From VRUE01 sp963764365 (GTDB lineage Bacteria; Actinomycetota; Thermoleophilia; Solirubrobacterales; 70-9), in contig CAVXSI010000002.1 of NCBI GenBank assembly GCA_963764365.1, positions 62,001 to 126,000 on the forward strand: a stretch of DNA of 64,000 bases, in the 5' to 3' direction. Within the stretch, counting starts at the first letter, position 1. Each line of letters opens with the position of its first letter. Under the pieces are notes generated by a model. It worked only from the letters and a program-made list of their open reading frames with translations. It was not told the origin of the DNA and ran no database searches. Of the stretch, positions 8,402-16,771 are shown in pieces. The position numbers and the translations under genes were made by a program.

Positions 8402-8686
8402 ATGTACAGACGAGTGGTCAGGTTCACCGGAGTGACTGAGGAGCGGATCGAGGCGCTCAACGCCAGGCTCGCGAACGCAGAGGGTCCGCCCCCGGGCGTC
8501 GAGTCAAGCGGCGTCCAGTTCCTGGTCGATCGCGCCCAGGAAACTGCGGTGGTCATCCAGGACTACCCGAGCGCGGAGGCGATGGAAGAGGCCGCGAAGG
8601 TCCTCAGCGAGATGGACTCCTCCGAGACCCCGGGAATCCGGGCGTCGGTTGACAGCTGCGAGGTCGTGGGAGAGATCAGGGGCTGA
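8402..8686 (+). CDS. Small ferredoxin-fold protein, function unknown
   Basis: 94 residues with GGAGGT upstream. The sequence (RRVVRFTGVTEERIEALNAR, GVQFLVDRAQETAVVIQDYP, SCEVVGEIRG) suggests a beta-alpha-beta dimeric barrel like that of its upstream neighbour. It lies 150 nt beyond that gene on the same strand. No catalytic motif is visible and I cannot assign a function. Confidence 0.6.
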   Translation: MYRRVVRFTGVTEERIEALNARLANAEGPPPGVESSGVQFLVDRAQETAVVIQDYPSAEAMEEAAKVLSEMDSSETPGIRASVDSCEVVGEIRG

Positions 8687-8790
8687 ATGTCCGACAGCAA
8701 GATTGCGCCGGCCCCTTAACGGAGGGTCGCGCTGGTCGATCCGCGTGGGGCATTCGGCGACGAAGGTTCAAGAGCTGGATGAAGCCTGGT

Positions 8791-9222
8791 TCAGGCGATC
8801 GAGCCAGGTGGGGCGACCCACTGGCTGGAGAAGGCGAGGGCCGTGGCCAGGGTGTCGAAGTGGCGGTCGTAGTGCAGCACGCCGAATCCACGCTCGGCGG
8901 CAGCGGCGGCTACCAAGGCGTCCGGCACGCGGACGCGATGTGCCCCCGCGGCGCCGCGTTGCGCCAGCTCGCGCATCGCCCAGGTTGCGGCGTCCGTCAC
9001 CGAGCGGGTGATTTCCGCCTGTCGAAACCCCGCCATCGCCAGGGCCACCCGCTCGGCGGCGTCGCGGTCCGGGGCGTCGTAGATCATCTCCATGGTCACG
9101 GGAGCGCAGGTGACCAGTTCCCCCGCGCTCACCATCGTCCGCCAGTTCGGCGCGACCTCCTTCTCGCCGGCGCGAGCCCAGGCGGACGTGTCCGCCACCC
9201 ATGGGCCCCTGGGCCAGCTCAT
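8791..9222 (-). CDS. vapC: PIN-domain ribonuclease toxin (VapC)
   Basis: 143 residues. PIN-domain acidic residues are visible: the N-terminal Asp in WVADTSAWAR, the middle Glu in VTMEMIYD, and the C-terminal pair in VPDALVAAAA and HYDRHFDTLA. VapC toxins are metal-dependent RNases that cut specific tRNA or rRNA sites. It overlaps the upstream vapB by four bases, the usual coupled arrangement. Confidence 0.85.
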   Translation of the reverse strand: MSWPRGPWVADTSAWARAGEKEVAPNWRTMVSAGELVTCAPVTMEMIYDAPDRDAAERVALAMAGFRQAEITRSVTDAATWAMRELAQRGAAGAHRVRVPDALVAAAAAERGFGVLHYDRHFDTLATALAFSSQWVAPPGSIA

Positions 9223-9485
9223 CTTCCCCAGGCGCGCTCGCGGACGCCGCGTAGGCTCTCGAGGTTCAGCTCCGAGCTGCCGGCGGCGACGCTGAGCGCG
9301 AACTCCACGGCCCGCCGCTCAGCCGCCTGATCGCTTTCGAGGGCCTCGGCGCCCCGCAGTGCCAGCGCATGCACGACCCGAGACGTAGGCGCCGACGCCC
9401 CCAACACGGCACGGGCGCGCTTGATCGCTCGCTCCAGATCAGGATCCCGCGGCACTTGAACGCGGGAATGGCGGCTGGAAGCCAT
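9219..9485 (-). CDS. vapB: VapB-type antitoxin
   Basis: 88 residues. The N-terminal strand RVQVPRDPDLERAIKRA and following helices suit a small DNA-binding antitoxin, followed by an acidic toxin-binding part. The ATG at 9485 is chosen because the stop overlaps the vapC start (ATGA). It should neutralise VapC and repress the operon through the palindrome just upstream. Confidence 0.75.
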   Translation of the reverse strand: MASSRHSRVQVPRDPDLERAIKRARAVLGASAPTSRVVHALALRGAEALESDQAAERRAVEFALSVAAGSSELNLESLRGVRERAWGR

Positions 9486-9492
9486 CGGCGCA

Positions 9493-9514
9493 GTGCATCC
9501 GCTAACGGATACAC
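9493..9514. promoter_or_regulatory. Candidate VapB operator
   Basis: GTGcATCCG-CTAA-CGGATaCAC is an inverted repeat of nine positions per arm with one mismatch. It starts 8 bases before the vapB start codon, which suits autoregulation. Confidence 0.5.
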
Positions 9515-9535
9515 CAGATTGAGCCTTGCCGCGTC

Positions 9536-10909
9536 TCACGCCACCAGCCGCACTTCGAACGTCGGCAGGGCGAGCGCCCCCGCGCCGCCGAGCAGGGCGA
9601 GGATGCGGCTGACGTAGGCGGTCGTCTCGGGGATCGCGGGGACGCAGTGGCAGGCCTGGACCGGGGCCGGGCCGGCGTTGTAGGCGGCGAGGGCGAGCTG
9701 GGGGGAGCCGAGCTGGGCGATCAGGTCCGACATCAGGTGGGCCTGGGCCTCCATCGCTTCGACCGGGTCGAACGGGTCGGCGAGCCCGTAGGAGGCGGCG
9801 GTCGAGGGGATGAACTGGGCGATCCCCTCCGCCCCCGCCGGCGAGACCGCGAACGGGTTGAAGTTCGACTCGGCCATCAGCTGGGCGGCGAGCAGGGCCG
9901 CGGAGACGTTCCAGTGGGTGGCCGCCCGCAGCAGCGGCGCACGGAAGCGTGCGGGGACGAAGGAGGGCAGGCCGGCGGCGCCGGAGAAGGCGCCGTCTCC
10001 CCCGCCGCCCGCGGCGGCTCCTCCCGCGCCGACCGCATCGCCCGCCTGCGAGCAGGGGGGCGGGCCGGCGGTGTAGCCGTAGTGCCAGGCCTCCCATGAG
10101 TAGCGCTGGAGGAAGCCGAAATGACCGGCGTTGGCCGCCAGCCAGCCGTAGGCCGATTCGGGGCCGAGGTCGAGCTCGGTCGCGCAGCGGTGCAGCGAGT
10201 GGCCGGGGGGCGCCACCCACTGCGGGTCGGGGTGCGCCGCGAACAGGGCGGCCTGTTCGGCGTCGGAGCGGAAGGCCGAGTTGACGATCAGGGAGACACC
10301 GGCGCGCGAGGCGGCGGCGGCCATGCGGTCGAACGCGGCGGCGACGTCGGGGCGCATCCCGTGGCCCTGCCGGTAGACGAGCGGGCCGCCGTAGCCGCCG
10401 CCGCTCGCCGTCGATGGCATTTCGCCGCCGCCGCCCGCTGCCGGGGCGGCTGCTTCGGCGACCGCCGAGGCTTCGACCGCGGGCCGCTTCGCCGCCGGCC
10501 CGGCGCCCGCCCGGCCCGACTCGAGACTGCCCGTCACCGCCGCCTCGACTCGCACCGGCGCAAAGGAGAGGGCGTCCGGGAAGGACACCCGCAGGCGCCT
10601 CGCCGCGACCCCGTTCGCCCGCGCCGCTTCGCCCGCCGCGACCCGTGCCCGCAGCAGGTAGACGAGCTTCTCCATGTGCGCCGGGTTGGGCAGCCCGTTC
10701 GGCAGGGTCGGCGGCGCCAGCAGCCGCGGCAGGTCGTCGCGCATCGAGCGCGCCGCCGAGATCGCAGCCAGGTCGGCGGCCCGCTGGACCCGTCCCTTAC
10801 CGCTCACCGCCCCCGCGATCGCGACCACAGCGAGCGCACAGACGATCAACACAAACGCCCCGCCGATCGCAAGCAGCAGCGCCTGGCCTTCCTCCCTACG
10901 ACTTCCCAT
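9536..10909 (-). CDS. Fusion of TadG-like anchor, VanY-type M15 peptidase and lytic transglycosylase
   Basis: 457 residues. Residues 1-60 resemble the TadE/TadG pilin-like N-terminus (EEGQALLLAIGGAFVLIVCA, then RVQRAADLAAISAARS). Residues 175-290 form an M15/VanY D,D-carboxypeptidase: SAFRSDAEQAALF, GHSLHRCATELDLG with zinc His and Asp, and EAWHYGY with the third ligand His. Residues 325-440 form an SLT lytic transglycosylase (LLAAQLMAESNFNPFAVSPA, GIAQFIPSTAASYG, ALAAYNAGPAPV). It should sit in the membrane and cut both peptide and glycan parts of peptidoglycan, perhaps opening the wall for a Tad pilus. The TadE-like genes at 16.4-17.1 kb support that link. Confidence 0.8.
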   Translation of the reverse strand: MGSRREEGQALLLAIGGAFVLIVCALAVVAIAGAVSGKGRVQRAADLAAISAARSMRDDLPRLLAPPTLPNGLPNPAHMEKLVYLLRARVAAGEAARANGVAARRLRVSFPDALSFAPVRVEAAVTGSLESGRAGAGPAAKRPAVEASAVAEAAAPAAGGGGEMPSTASGGGYGGPLVYRQGHGMRPDVAAAFDRMAAAASRAGVSLIVNSAFRSDAEQAALFAAHPDPQWVAPPGHSLHRCATELDLGPESAYGWLAANAGHFGFLQRYSWEAWHYGYTAGPPPCSQAGDAVGAGGAAAGGGGDGAFSGAAGLPSFVPARFRAPLLRAATHWNVSAALLAAQLMAESNFNPFAVSPAGAEGIAQFIPSTAASYGLADPFDPVEAMEAQAHLMSDLIAQLGSPQLALAAYNAGPAPVQACHCVPAIPETTAYVSRILALLGGAGALALPTFEVRLVA

Positions 10910-10959
10910 GTCCCGACCCTTTCGGGTGTCAACGCACGCGTGGTGCGTCAGATAAAAAA

Positions 10960-11140
10960 AATCTGGAGAAAGTTCGTCACGGAATTCGCGTGTGCGGCTG
11001 GCGAGCGCCGGACCAAGCGGGGCAAGGACGCAGGGAGGCCGAATAGCAGCGCTATTCGGCCGACTGAGGACGCCGCACCGCGCAGCGTCCGCCGCCGCCA
11101 GACGCGCGCGGGAATTTCGTGACGGGCTTTCTTCAGATTT
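10960..11140. repeat. Palindromic intergenic element, family A copy 1
   Basis: A long inverted repeat. The outer arms (AAATCTGGAGAAAG... and its near-complement ...CTTTCTTCAGATTT) differ only by a few transitions, and the right arm contains the stop codon of the oxidoreductase gene (11133). The core CAAGCGGGGCAAGGACGCAG is shared with copies 2-4. The central hairpin 11037-11061 has a perfect 11-bp stem (GGCCGAATAGC) and a 3-nt loop. It lies between two minus-strand genes. Confidence 0.8.
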
Positions 11141-12803
11141 CCTCGGGCACCATCTCGATGGCCCCGCAGGGGCACTCGGCGACGCAGAGGCCGCAGCCCT
11201 TGCAGAAGTCGAGGTCGATCTCGTAGCGCTCGCCCGGCTCGCCGAGCTTGATCACGGCGTTGTCGGGGCAGACGCCGTAGCAGTTGTCGCAGGAGAAGCA
11301 GTTGCCGCAGGAGAGACAGCGGCGGGCCTCGAACAGGGCGTTCTGCTCGCCCAGGCCGGCGACGACCTCGGCGAAGCTCGACGCCCGCCGCGCCGCCTCC
11401 AGCCGCGGCTGCTCGGCTCGCGGCGCATCGGCGTAGTACCACGTGTTGAGGGTCTCGAAGGAGGCCAGCTCGTGCCTCGGTGGCGGCTCGTACTCGACCC
11501 CGCGCAACCAGCGGTCGATGTGGCGGGCCGCCTTCTTGCCGTGGCCGACGCCGACCGTGACCGTGCGCTCGGCCGGGACCATGTCGCCGCCGGCGAAGAC
11601 GCCCTCGTGGCCGGTCATCATGTTCGGCCCTACCTGGACGACGCCGTCGGAGACCTCGATCCCCGGCACCCCCTCGAGCAGCGAGAGGTCCGCCTCCTGG
11701 CCCAGCGCCAGGACCAGCGAGTCGGCCGCCAGCTCCTCGGTCTCGCCGGTCGGCTGCGGGAAGCCGGACTCGTCCAGCTCCATCCGCTCCAGCAGCAGCT
11801 TGCCCTCGTCGAAGTGCTTCACGGTCGAGAGCCAGCGCATCTCGATCCCCTCCTCGGCCGCCTCCTCGACCTCGAAGTCGTGCGCCGGCATGCGCTCGCG
11901 GGTGCGCCGGTAGACGACGACGGCGTCGGTCGCGCCGAGCCGCTTCGCGGTGCGCGCCGCGTCCATCGCCGTGTCGCCGCCGCCGTAGATCGCCACCCGG
12001 CGACCCAGCTGCGGGCGCTCCTCGCCCTCCATGCTCTCCAGCAAGGAGACCGCGTCGACGATCCGGTCGGCCTCGCCCGCCGGCACGTAGGCGCGGCGGC
12101 CGATGTGGGCGCCCACGGCGAGGAAGGCGGCGTCGAAGCCGCCCTCGCGCATCGCCTCCAGGGCGTTGTCGACGGTCGTGTTCAGCTTCAGCTCGACGCC
12201 GAGGTCGAGGATGCGCTGCACCTCGGCCTCGAGCACGTCGCGCGGCAGCCGGTACTGGGGGATGCCGAAGCGCATCATCCCGCCCGGCAGCGAGCCAGCC
12301 TCGTGGATCGTCACCTCGTGGCCGAGCCGGGTCAGGTGATAGGCGGCGGAGAGCCCGGACGGGCCGGAGCCGATCACCAGCACCCGCTTGCCGCTCGGCT
12401 CGGCGTCGACCTCGATCCCCCAGCCCTGGCGGATCGCCTCGTCGCCGAGGAAGCGCTCGACCGAGTGGATGCCGACCGCCTCGTCGAGCTGCGCCCGGTT
12501 GCAGGCGGTCTCGCAGGGGTGGTAGCAGACGCGCCCCATGATCGCCGGCAGCGGGTTGTCCTCGATCAGCTTGCGCCAGGCGCGCTCGTAGCCGCCCTCC
12601 CCCTCCTCCGCCTCGTACAGCCAGGCCTGGATGTTCTCGCCGGCCGGGCAGGCGTCGTTGCAGGGCGGCAGCCGGTCGACGTAGACGGCGCGCTCGGTGC
12701 GCCAGCTGCCGGTCTTGTTGGCGAGGCTGGAGCCGACGTCGAGGGTGATCGCGTAGGGCTTGTCGTTCACGGCACCAGCCTCCGCTGTGCCTTGACGGCG
12801 CAT
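11133..12803 (-). CDS. FAD-dependent oxidoreductase with ferredoxin domain (GltD-like, POR operon)
   Basis: 556 residues. An N-terminal cysteine-rich domain (CNDACPAGENIQAWL, CYHPCETACNR) precedes two nucleotide-binding domains (VLVIGSGPSGLSAAYH for FAD, VAIYGGGDTAMDAARTAK for NAD(P)H), as in the glutamate synthase small subunit. The last 80 residues hold two 4Fe-4S clusters (CLSCGNCFSCDNCYGVCP and CKGCGLCVAECPCGAIEM). As last gene of the por operon, it probably passes electrons between the oxidoreductase and NAD(P)H. It also supplies the ferredoxin-like delta function that is missing as a separate gene. A GTG at 12770 is an alternative start. Confidence 0.85.
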   Translation of the reverse strand: MRRQGTAEAGAVNDKPYAITLDVGSSLANKTGSWRTERAVYVDRLPPCNDACPAGENIQAWLYEAEEGEGGYERAWRKLIEDNPLPAIMGRVCYHPCETACNRAQLDEAVGIHSVERFLGDEAIRQGWGIEVDAEPSGKRVLVIGSGPSGLSAAYHLTRLGHEVTIHEAGSLPGGMMRFGIPQYRLPRDVLEAEVQRILDLGVELKLNTTVDNALEAMREGGFDAAFLAVGAHIGRRAYVPAGEADRIVDAVSLLESMEGEERPQLGRRVAIYGGGDTAMDAARTAKRLGATDAVVVYRRTRERMPAHDFEVEEAAEEGIEMRWLSTVKHFDEGKLLLERMELDESGFPQPTGETEELAADSLVLALGQEADLSLLEGVPGIEVSDGVVQVGPNMMTGHEGVFAGGDMVPAERTVTVGVGHGKKAARHIDRWLRGVEYEPPPRHELASFETLNTWYYADAPRAEQPRLEAARRASSFAEVVAGLGEQNALFEARRCLSCGNCFSCDNCYGVCPDNAVIKLGEPGERYEIDLDFCKGCGLCVAECPCGAIEMVPEEI

Positions 12804-12828
12804 GGCGAGGGAAAGGAACAGCGGAGCG

Positions 12829-13842
12829 TCATGGGGTCGGCTTCTCCCCTGCGTCGAGCAGCCCGTAGCGGTCGATGTTGGCGTCGGCCATCGCCTGCAG
12901 GCGGTCGATCACGTCGGCGCGACCCGGCTCGCCGAACAGGTGCGCGTAGCGGCGCTGCGGTCGCAGGTACTCCTCGACCGGGACCCGGCGGCGGATCTTC
13001 GAGACGCCGACGACCTTGCCGCCCTCGGCCTCGAAGACCGGGAAGAGGCCGCTCTCGACGACCAGCCGGGCGAGCTTGATCGTGTCGGCGGAGTCGGCGC
13101 CCCAGCCGAGCGGGCAGGGGACGAAGACGTGCAGGTAGCGGGCGCCGCGCAGCTCCATCGCCCGCTCGACCTTGCGCTCGAGGTCGTGCAGGTCGGCGAC
13201 CGTGGCGGTGGCGACGTAGGGGATCCCGTGCGCCATCGCGATCAGCGGCATGTCCTTGCCCTGGCCGAAGTCGTTGCCCGGGTGGTCGCGGCCGATCGGC
13301 TTGGTGTTGGCGGTGCGGGCGGCCGGCGGCGTCGCCCCCGAGCGCTGCACGCCGGTGTTCATGTAGGCCTCGTTGTCGTAGCAGACGTAGAGCACGTCGT
13401 CGTTTCGCTCGAACATGCCGGAGAGGCAGCCGAAGCCGATGTCGACGGTGCCGCCGTCGCCGCCCTGGCCGACCACCCGCACGTCCTCGCGGCCCTTCGC
13501 CCGCAGCGCCGCGGCGACGCCGCTGGCGACCGCCGGCGCGTTGCCGAACAGCGAGTGGATCCAGGGCATCTGCCAGGAGGACTCCGGGAACGGGGTCGAG
13601 AAGACCTCGAGGCAGCCGGTCGCGTTGGCGGCGATCAGCTTGCCTTCGGTGGCGCGCATCGCGGCGTCGAGCGCGTAGCGGGCGCCGAGCGCCTCGCCGC
13701 AGCCCTGGCAGGCGCGATGGCCGGAGGTGAGCGTGTTGGAGCGGTCCATCCGCGCCTGCACGGTGCGCTGCTCGGGGTCGAGCAGGCGGTTGCCGGCCGC
13801 GAAGCTGCCGACCTGGTAGAAGCGCACCCGCTGCTCGGCCAT
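12829..13842 (-). CDS. porB: Pyruvate/2-oxoacid:ferredoxin oxidoreductase, beta subunit
   Basis: 337 residues. The TPP-binding subunit: GHRACQGCGEALGARYALDA carries cluster-ligand cysteines, and GQGGDGGTVDIGFG with CYDNEAYMNTG is the GDG...N thiamine diphosphate motif. It catalyses oxidative decarboxylation of pyruvate (or another 2-oxoacid) to acyl-CoA with reduced ferredoxin. Its start overlaps the porA stop by one base. The exact 2-oxoacid cannot be fixed from sequence alone, but the length and TGVQRSGATP region fit pyruvate. Confidence 0.88.
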   Translation of the reverse strand: MAEQRVRFYQVGSFAAGNRLLDPEQRTVQARMDRSNTLTSGHRACQGCGEALGARYALDAAMRATEGKLIAANATGCLEVFSTPFPESSWQMPWIHSLFGNAPAVASGVAAALRAKGREDVRVVGQGGDGGTVDIGFGCLSGMFERNDDVLYVCYDNEAYMNTGVQRSGATPPAARTANTKPIGRDHPGNDFGQGKDMPLIAMAHGIPYVATATVADLHDLERKVERAMELRGARYLHVFVPCPLGWGADSADTIKLARLVVESGLFPVFEAEGGKVVGVSKIRRRVPVEEYLRPQRRYAHLFGEPGRADVIDRLQAMADANIDRYGLLDAGEKPTP

Positions 13843-15095
13843 CAGTGCGGCCCCCCGGCGACGACGCCGGTTTCGCGGAGGATGTTCTCGGCGTGCGGGC
13901 CGCTGCGCCCGCCGGCCGCCATCCGCCGCAGCTCGGCGTCGACCCGCTCGCTGTCGAGGTCGAGGAAGGTGAGCGGCTTCAGCCGGTCGGCGATCGCCTC
14001 GGCGAACAGGGCGCGCAGCGACTTCTTCGTGATCGAGCGGCCGCCGAGCCCGGCGACCACCGTGTAGCCGTGCAGCTCGATCCCCGACAGCGCCATGCGG
14101 ACGTTGGCGGAGACGATGCCGCCGACCCCGACCGCGAGCGCCTTCTCCAGGACGACGACGCGCTTGGCGCCGCCCAGTGCCGCCCGCACCTCCTCCAGCG
14201 GGAAGGGGCGGAACGACTTGATCGCCAGGGCGCCGATGCTCTCGCCCTCCTCGCGCAGCTCGTCGATCGTGTCCTCGATCGTGCCGAGGACCGAGCCGAG
14301 CGCGACGACGACCGTCTCCGCGCCGTCGGTCCGGTAGCCGCGCAGCAGCCCGCCGGACGGCCGCCCGAAGGCCCGCTCGAAATCCGCCGCCACCTCGGGG
14401 ATCACGTCGAGCGCCTGCATCTGCTTGGCGTGGGCCAGGTACTTGACCTCGGCGAAGGCCTCCGGCCCGACCATCGCCCCGATCGTCACCGGCTCGGCGG
14501 GATCGAGCACCTGGCGCGGCTCGAACGGGGGCAGGAAGGCGTCGACCTGCTCGGCGCTCGGCACGTCGATCCGCTCGTAGGCGTGGGTGAGGACGAAGCC
14601 GTCCATGCAGACCATCACCGGCAGCGAGAGCCGCTCGGCGATCGCGAAGGCCTGGGCGTGGAGGTCGGCCGCCTCCTGGTTGTCCTCGGCGTAGAGCTGG
14701 ATCCAGCCGCAGTCGCGCTGCGACATCGCGTCCGAGTGGTCGTTCCAGATGTTGATCGGAGCGCCGATCGCCCGGTTGGCGACGGTCATCACGATCGGCA
14801 GGCCGAGGCCGGAGGCGTTGTAGAGGGCCTCGGCCATGTAGAGCAGGCCCTGGCTGGCGGTCGCGGTGTAGGCGCGGGCGCCGGCCGCCGAGGCGCCGAT
14901 GCAGACCGAGAGCGCCGCGAACTCGGACTCGACCATGACGTACTCGCAGCCCTCGAGCTCACCGGCCCGGACCAGGTCGGAGAGACCCTCGACGATGTGG
15001 GTCTGGGGCGAGATCGGGTAGGCGCAGACGACCTCCGGGCGGCAGCAGGCGACCGTCTCGGCCACCGCCGCCGATCCCTCCAGCTGCCTAAGCAC
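13842..15095 (-). CDS. porA: Pyruvate/2-oxoacid:ferredoxin oxidoreductase, alpha subunit
   Basis: 417 residues. The pyrimidine-binding and transketolase-like domains are seen (AVAETVACCRPEVVCAYPIS, ARAYTATASQGLLYMAEAL, ANRAIGAPINIWNDHSDAMS). The last is the conserved stretch in PorA proteins that recognises pyruvate. The start overlaps the end of porG by 8 bases, so porG-porA-porB-oxidoreductase are translated as a unit. Confidence 0.88.
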   Translation of the reverse strand: MLRQLEGSAAVAETVACCRPEVVCAYPISPQTHIVEGLSDLVRAGELEGCEYVMVESEFAALSVCIGASAAGARAYTATASQGLLYMAEALYNASGLGLPIVMTVANRAIGAPINIWNDHSDAMSQRDCGWIQLYAEDNQEAADLHAQAFAIAERLSLPVMVCMDGFVLTHAYERIDVPSAEQVDAFLPPFEPRQVLDPAEPVTIGAMVGPEAFAEVKYLAHAKQMQALDVIPEVAADFERAFGRPSGGLLRGYRTDGAETVVVALGSVLGTIEDTIDELREEGESIGALAIKSFRPFPLEEVRAALGGAKRVVVLEKALAVGVGGIVSANVRMALSGIELHGYTVVAGLGGRSITKKSLRALFAEAIADRLKPLTFLDLDSERVDAELRRMAAGGRSGPHAENILRETGVVAGGPH

Positions 15096-15687
15096 TCGCC
15101 GCTCCGGCGGTCTCCCGCTCGACCTGCTCGAAGCAGGCCTCGGCGGCGGCGACGTTGCCCTCGCCGGCGCTGCCGTGGAAGCGCTCGCGGATCGCCGCGG
15201 TCACCGAGTCGAGCCGCAGGGCCCCGGTCAGCGCCGCGAAGCCGCCGAGCAGCGCCGCGTTGGGCAGCGGCCGGCCGAGATGGCGGCGGGCGAGCTCGGT
15301 CGCCGCCACCGCGAGCAGGCGCGCGGGCGGGTGCCGCTCGGCGAGCTCGCCGAGGCCGAGCTGGTCGAAGCCGCGACTGCTGTTGAGCAGGACGTAGCCG
15401 TCGGGCCGCAGGCCGCCGAACAGGTCGACCTGATGCAGCAGGGTCGGGTCCTGGACGATCAGCGCGTCGGGCTCGGCGACCGGTTCGCGGGTGCGGATCG
15501 GGGTGTCGCCGAAGCGGCAGAAGGAGACGACCGGCGCCCCGGTCCGCTCCGAGCCGAAGCTGGGAAACGCCTGCGCGTGCCGCCCCTCGTCGAAGGCGGC
15601 GACCGAGAGCAGCTCGGCGGCGGTGACCACGCCCTGGCCCCCGCGCCCGTGGATGCGCACCTCGAACGTCGGTCTCAACCCCTCCAT
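15088..15687 (-). CDS. porG: Pyruvate/2-oxoacid:ferredoxin oxidoreductase, gamma subunit
   Basis: 199 residues. The gamma-subunit signature IHGRGGQGVVTAAELLSVAA opens the protein; FGSERTGAPVVSFCRFGDTP and LNSSRGFDQLGLG follow. It is the first gene of the four-gene operon. Its start overlaps by 13 bases the end of the preceding pilus-linked gene, which is surprising for unrelated pathways and suggests the two clusters were joined by rearrangement. Confidence 0.85.
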   Translation of the reverse strand: MEGLRPTFEVRIHGRGGQGVVTAAELLSVAAFDEGRHAQAFPSFGSERTGAPVVSFCRFGDTPIRTREPVAEPDALIVQDPTLLHQVDLFGGLRPDGYVLLNSSRGFDQLGLGELAERHPPARLLAVAATELARRHLGRPLPNAALLGGFAALTGALRLDSVTAAIRERFHGSAGEGNVAAAEACFEQVERETAGAASA

Positions 15688-16388
15688 CGGTTCAACCTAG
15701 AGACGGGCCGCGCCGGGTTCATCCGTGATTCCGGGCAGATCGAGACGCGGTTAAGTACGGAGGGCGGCAGGCCGGCTCCGGCGGGAAGCGCGCCGAGCGC
15801 GGCTCGGCGGCCGGCCGACCAGGTGAGCGGGCGCTTGAGGACGGCAACGCGGAGGCCGCGCGAGATCAGGTCGCGGACCGCCAGCGCGGCCAGGGCGCGA
15901 TCCCGGTCGAGGTCGGCTCGCAGCAGTGCAGCCGTGAGGCCGATACGAGGCTCGGCGAGGGCAGGCTGAAGCAACGCGGGCGGCATGTGGATGACGGTGA
16001 CAGCCTCGCGCAGCAGCGGCAGCGCCGCCGGGATCCGCCCGATGCCCTCGGCATCGCCGGGCAGCTTCAGGTGGCAGGTGCTGCCACGAGAGGCGACGCC
16101 GGCCTCCGGAATGTGAGCCGCGAGGCGCTCCTCCAGGTCCCGCGCCGCCGCCGTCGCCAGCAGCGAGGGGCGCGGCGCCCGTCCCTCGCCGAGCTCGATC
16201 AGCAGGCCGGCGCGGTCGGGGTCGGAGCCGGCGCAGGCAAGCGCCGCGGCCGCCGCCCGCGACCCGCTCGCCGCGCCGACCCGGGCCACCAGCACAACCG
16301 GGCTCACCCCCGGCGCTCCCCCCGCTTCCGCTGCGCCTTTCCCACCGCTGGAGTGGGAAAGGCGCAGCGGAAGCTCGTCCGGGCTCAT
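15675..16388 (-). CDS. Unknown protein in the Tad-like cluster
   Basis: 237 residues starting at an ATG whose ATGA overlaps the stop of the TadE-like gene before it. The sequence is Ala/Leu/Arg-rich with a P-loop-free, Rossmann-like look (GVSPVVLVARVGAASGSRAA, VTVIHMPPALLQPAL, LISRGLRVAVLKRPL). It may be a degenerate CpaE/septum-site-like ATPase relative encoded with pilus genes, but no motif proves this. The C-terminus overlaps the porG start. Confidence 0.6.
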   Translation of the reverse strand: MSPDELPLRLSHSSGGKGAAEAGGAPGVSPVVLVARVGAASGSRAAAAALACAGSDPDRAGLLIELGEGRAPRPSLLATAAARDLEERLAAHIPEAGVASRGSTCHLKLPGDAEGIGRIPAALPLLREAVTVIHMPPALLQPALAEPRIGLTAALLRADLDRDRALAALAVRDLISRGLRVAVLKRPLTWSAGRRAALGALPAGAGLPPSVLNRVSICPESRMNPARPVSRLNRWRG

Positions 16389-16771
16389 CGTGGCCTCGCC
16401 GCCGCCGACGAGGTGACGGCGAGGCGGTCGGCGATCGCGGGCAGCGGCGAGGGTGGCGGCAGGCGCACCGTCACTCGGCCGCCGGCGACCGAGACGTCGA
16501 CCTCGTCCTCGGCCCAGCCGGGCAGCGCGTCGCGGGCGGCGGCGACGGCCGGCCGCCCCGAAGCCAGCGCCAGCGCCCCCGCCTCGGCAGCCCCGTCGGC
16601 CAGCGTCAGGGTGTAGCCCGTGACGAGCAGCTGCAGTGCAAGCAGCGCCGCCAGGAGCAACGCCGGCAGCGCGGCCACGAGCTCGACCGTCGCCTGCCCG
16701 TCCTCGCTTCCGCTGTGCCTTTCTCGCCAGGCGAGCAAAAGGCACGCGGAACATCTGGGCGTACTAGCCAT
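16385..16771 (-). CDS. TadE-like pilus assembly protein
   Basis: 128 residues. SEDGQATVELVAALPALLLA is the TadE/TadF N-terminal signature (Gly, Glu five residues later, hydrophobic helix). Such membrane proteins are prepilin-peptidase substrates that form minor pseudopilins of Flp pili. The body is short and Ala-rich. It overlaps both neighbours, with the same strand order as the other TadE gene. Confidence 0.7.
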   Translation of the reverse strand: MASTPRCSACLLLAWRERHSGSEDGQATVELVAALPALLLAALLALQLLVTGYTLTLADGAAEAGALALASGRPAVAAARDALPGWAEDEVDVSVAGGRVTVRLPPPSPLPAIADRLAVTSSAAARPR

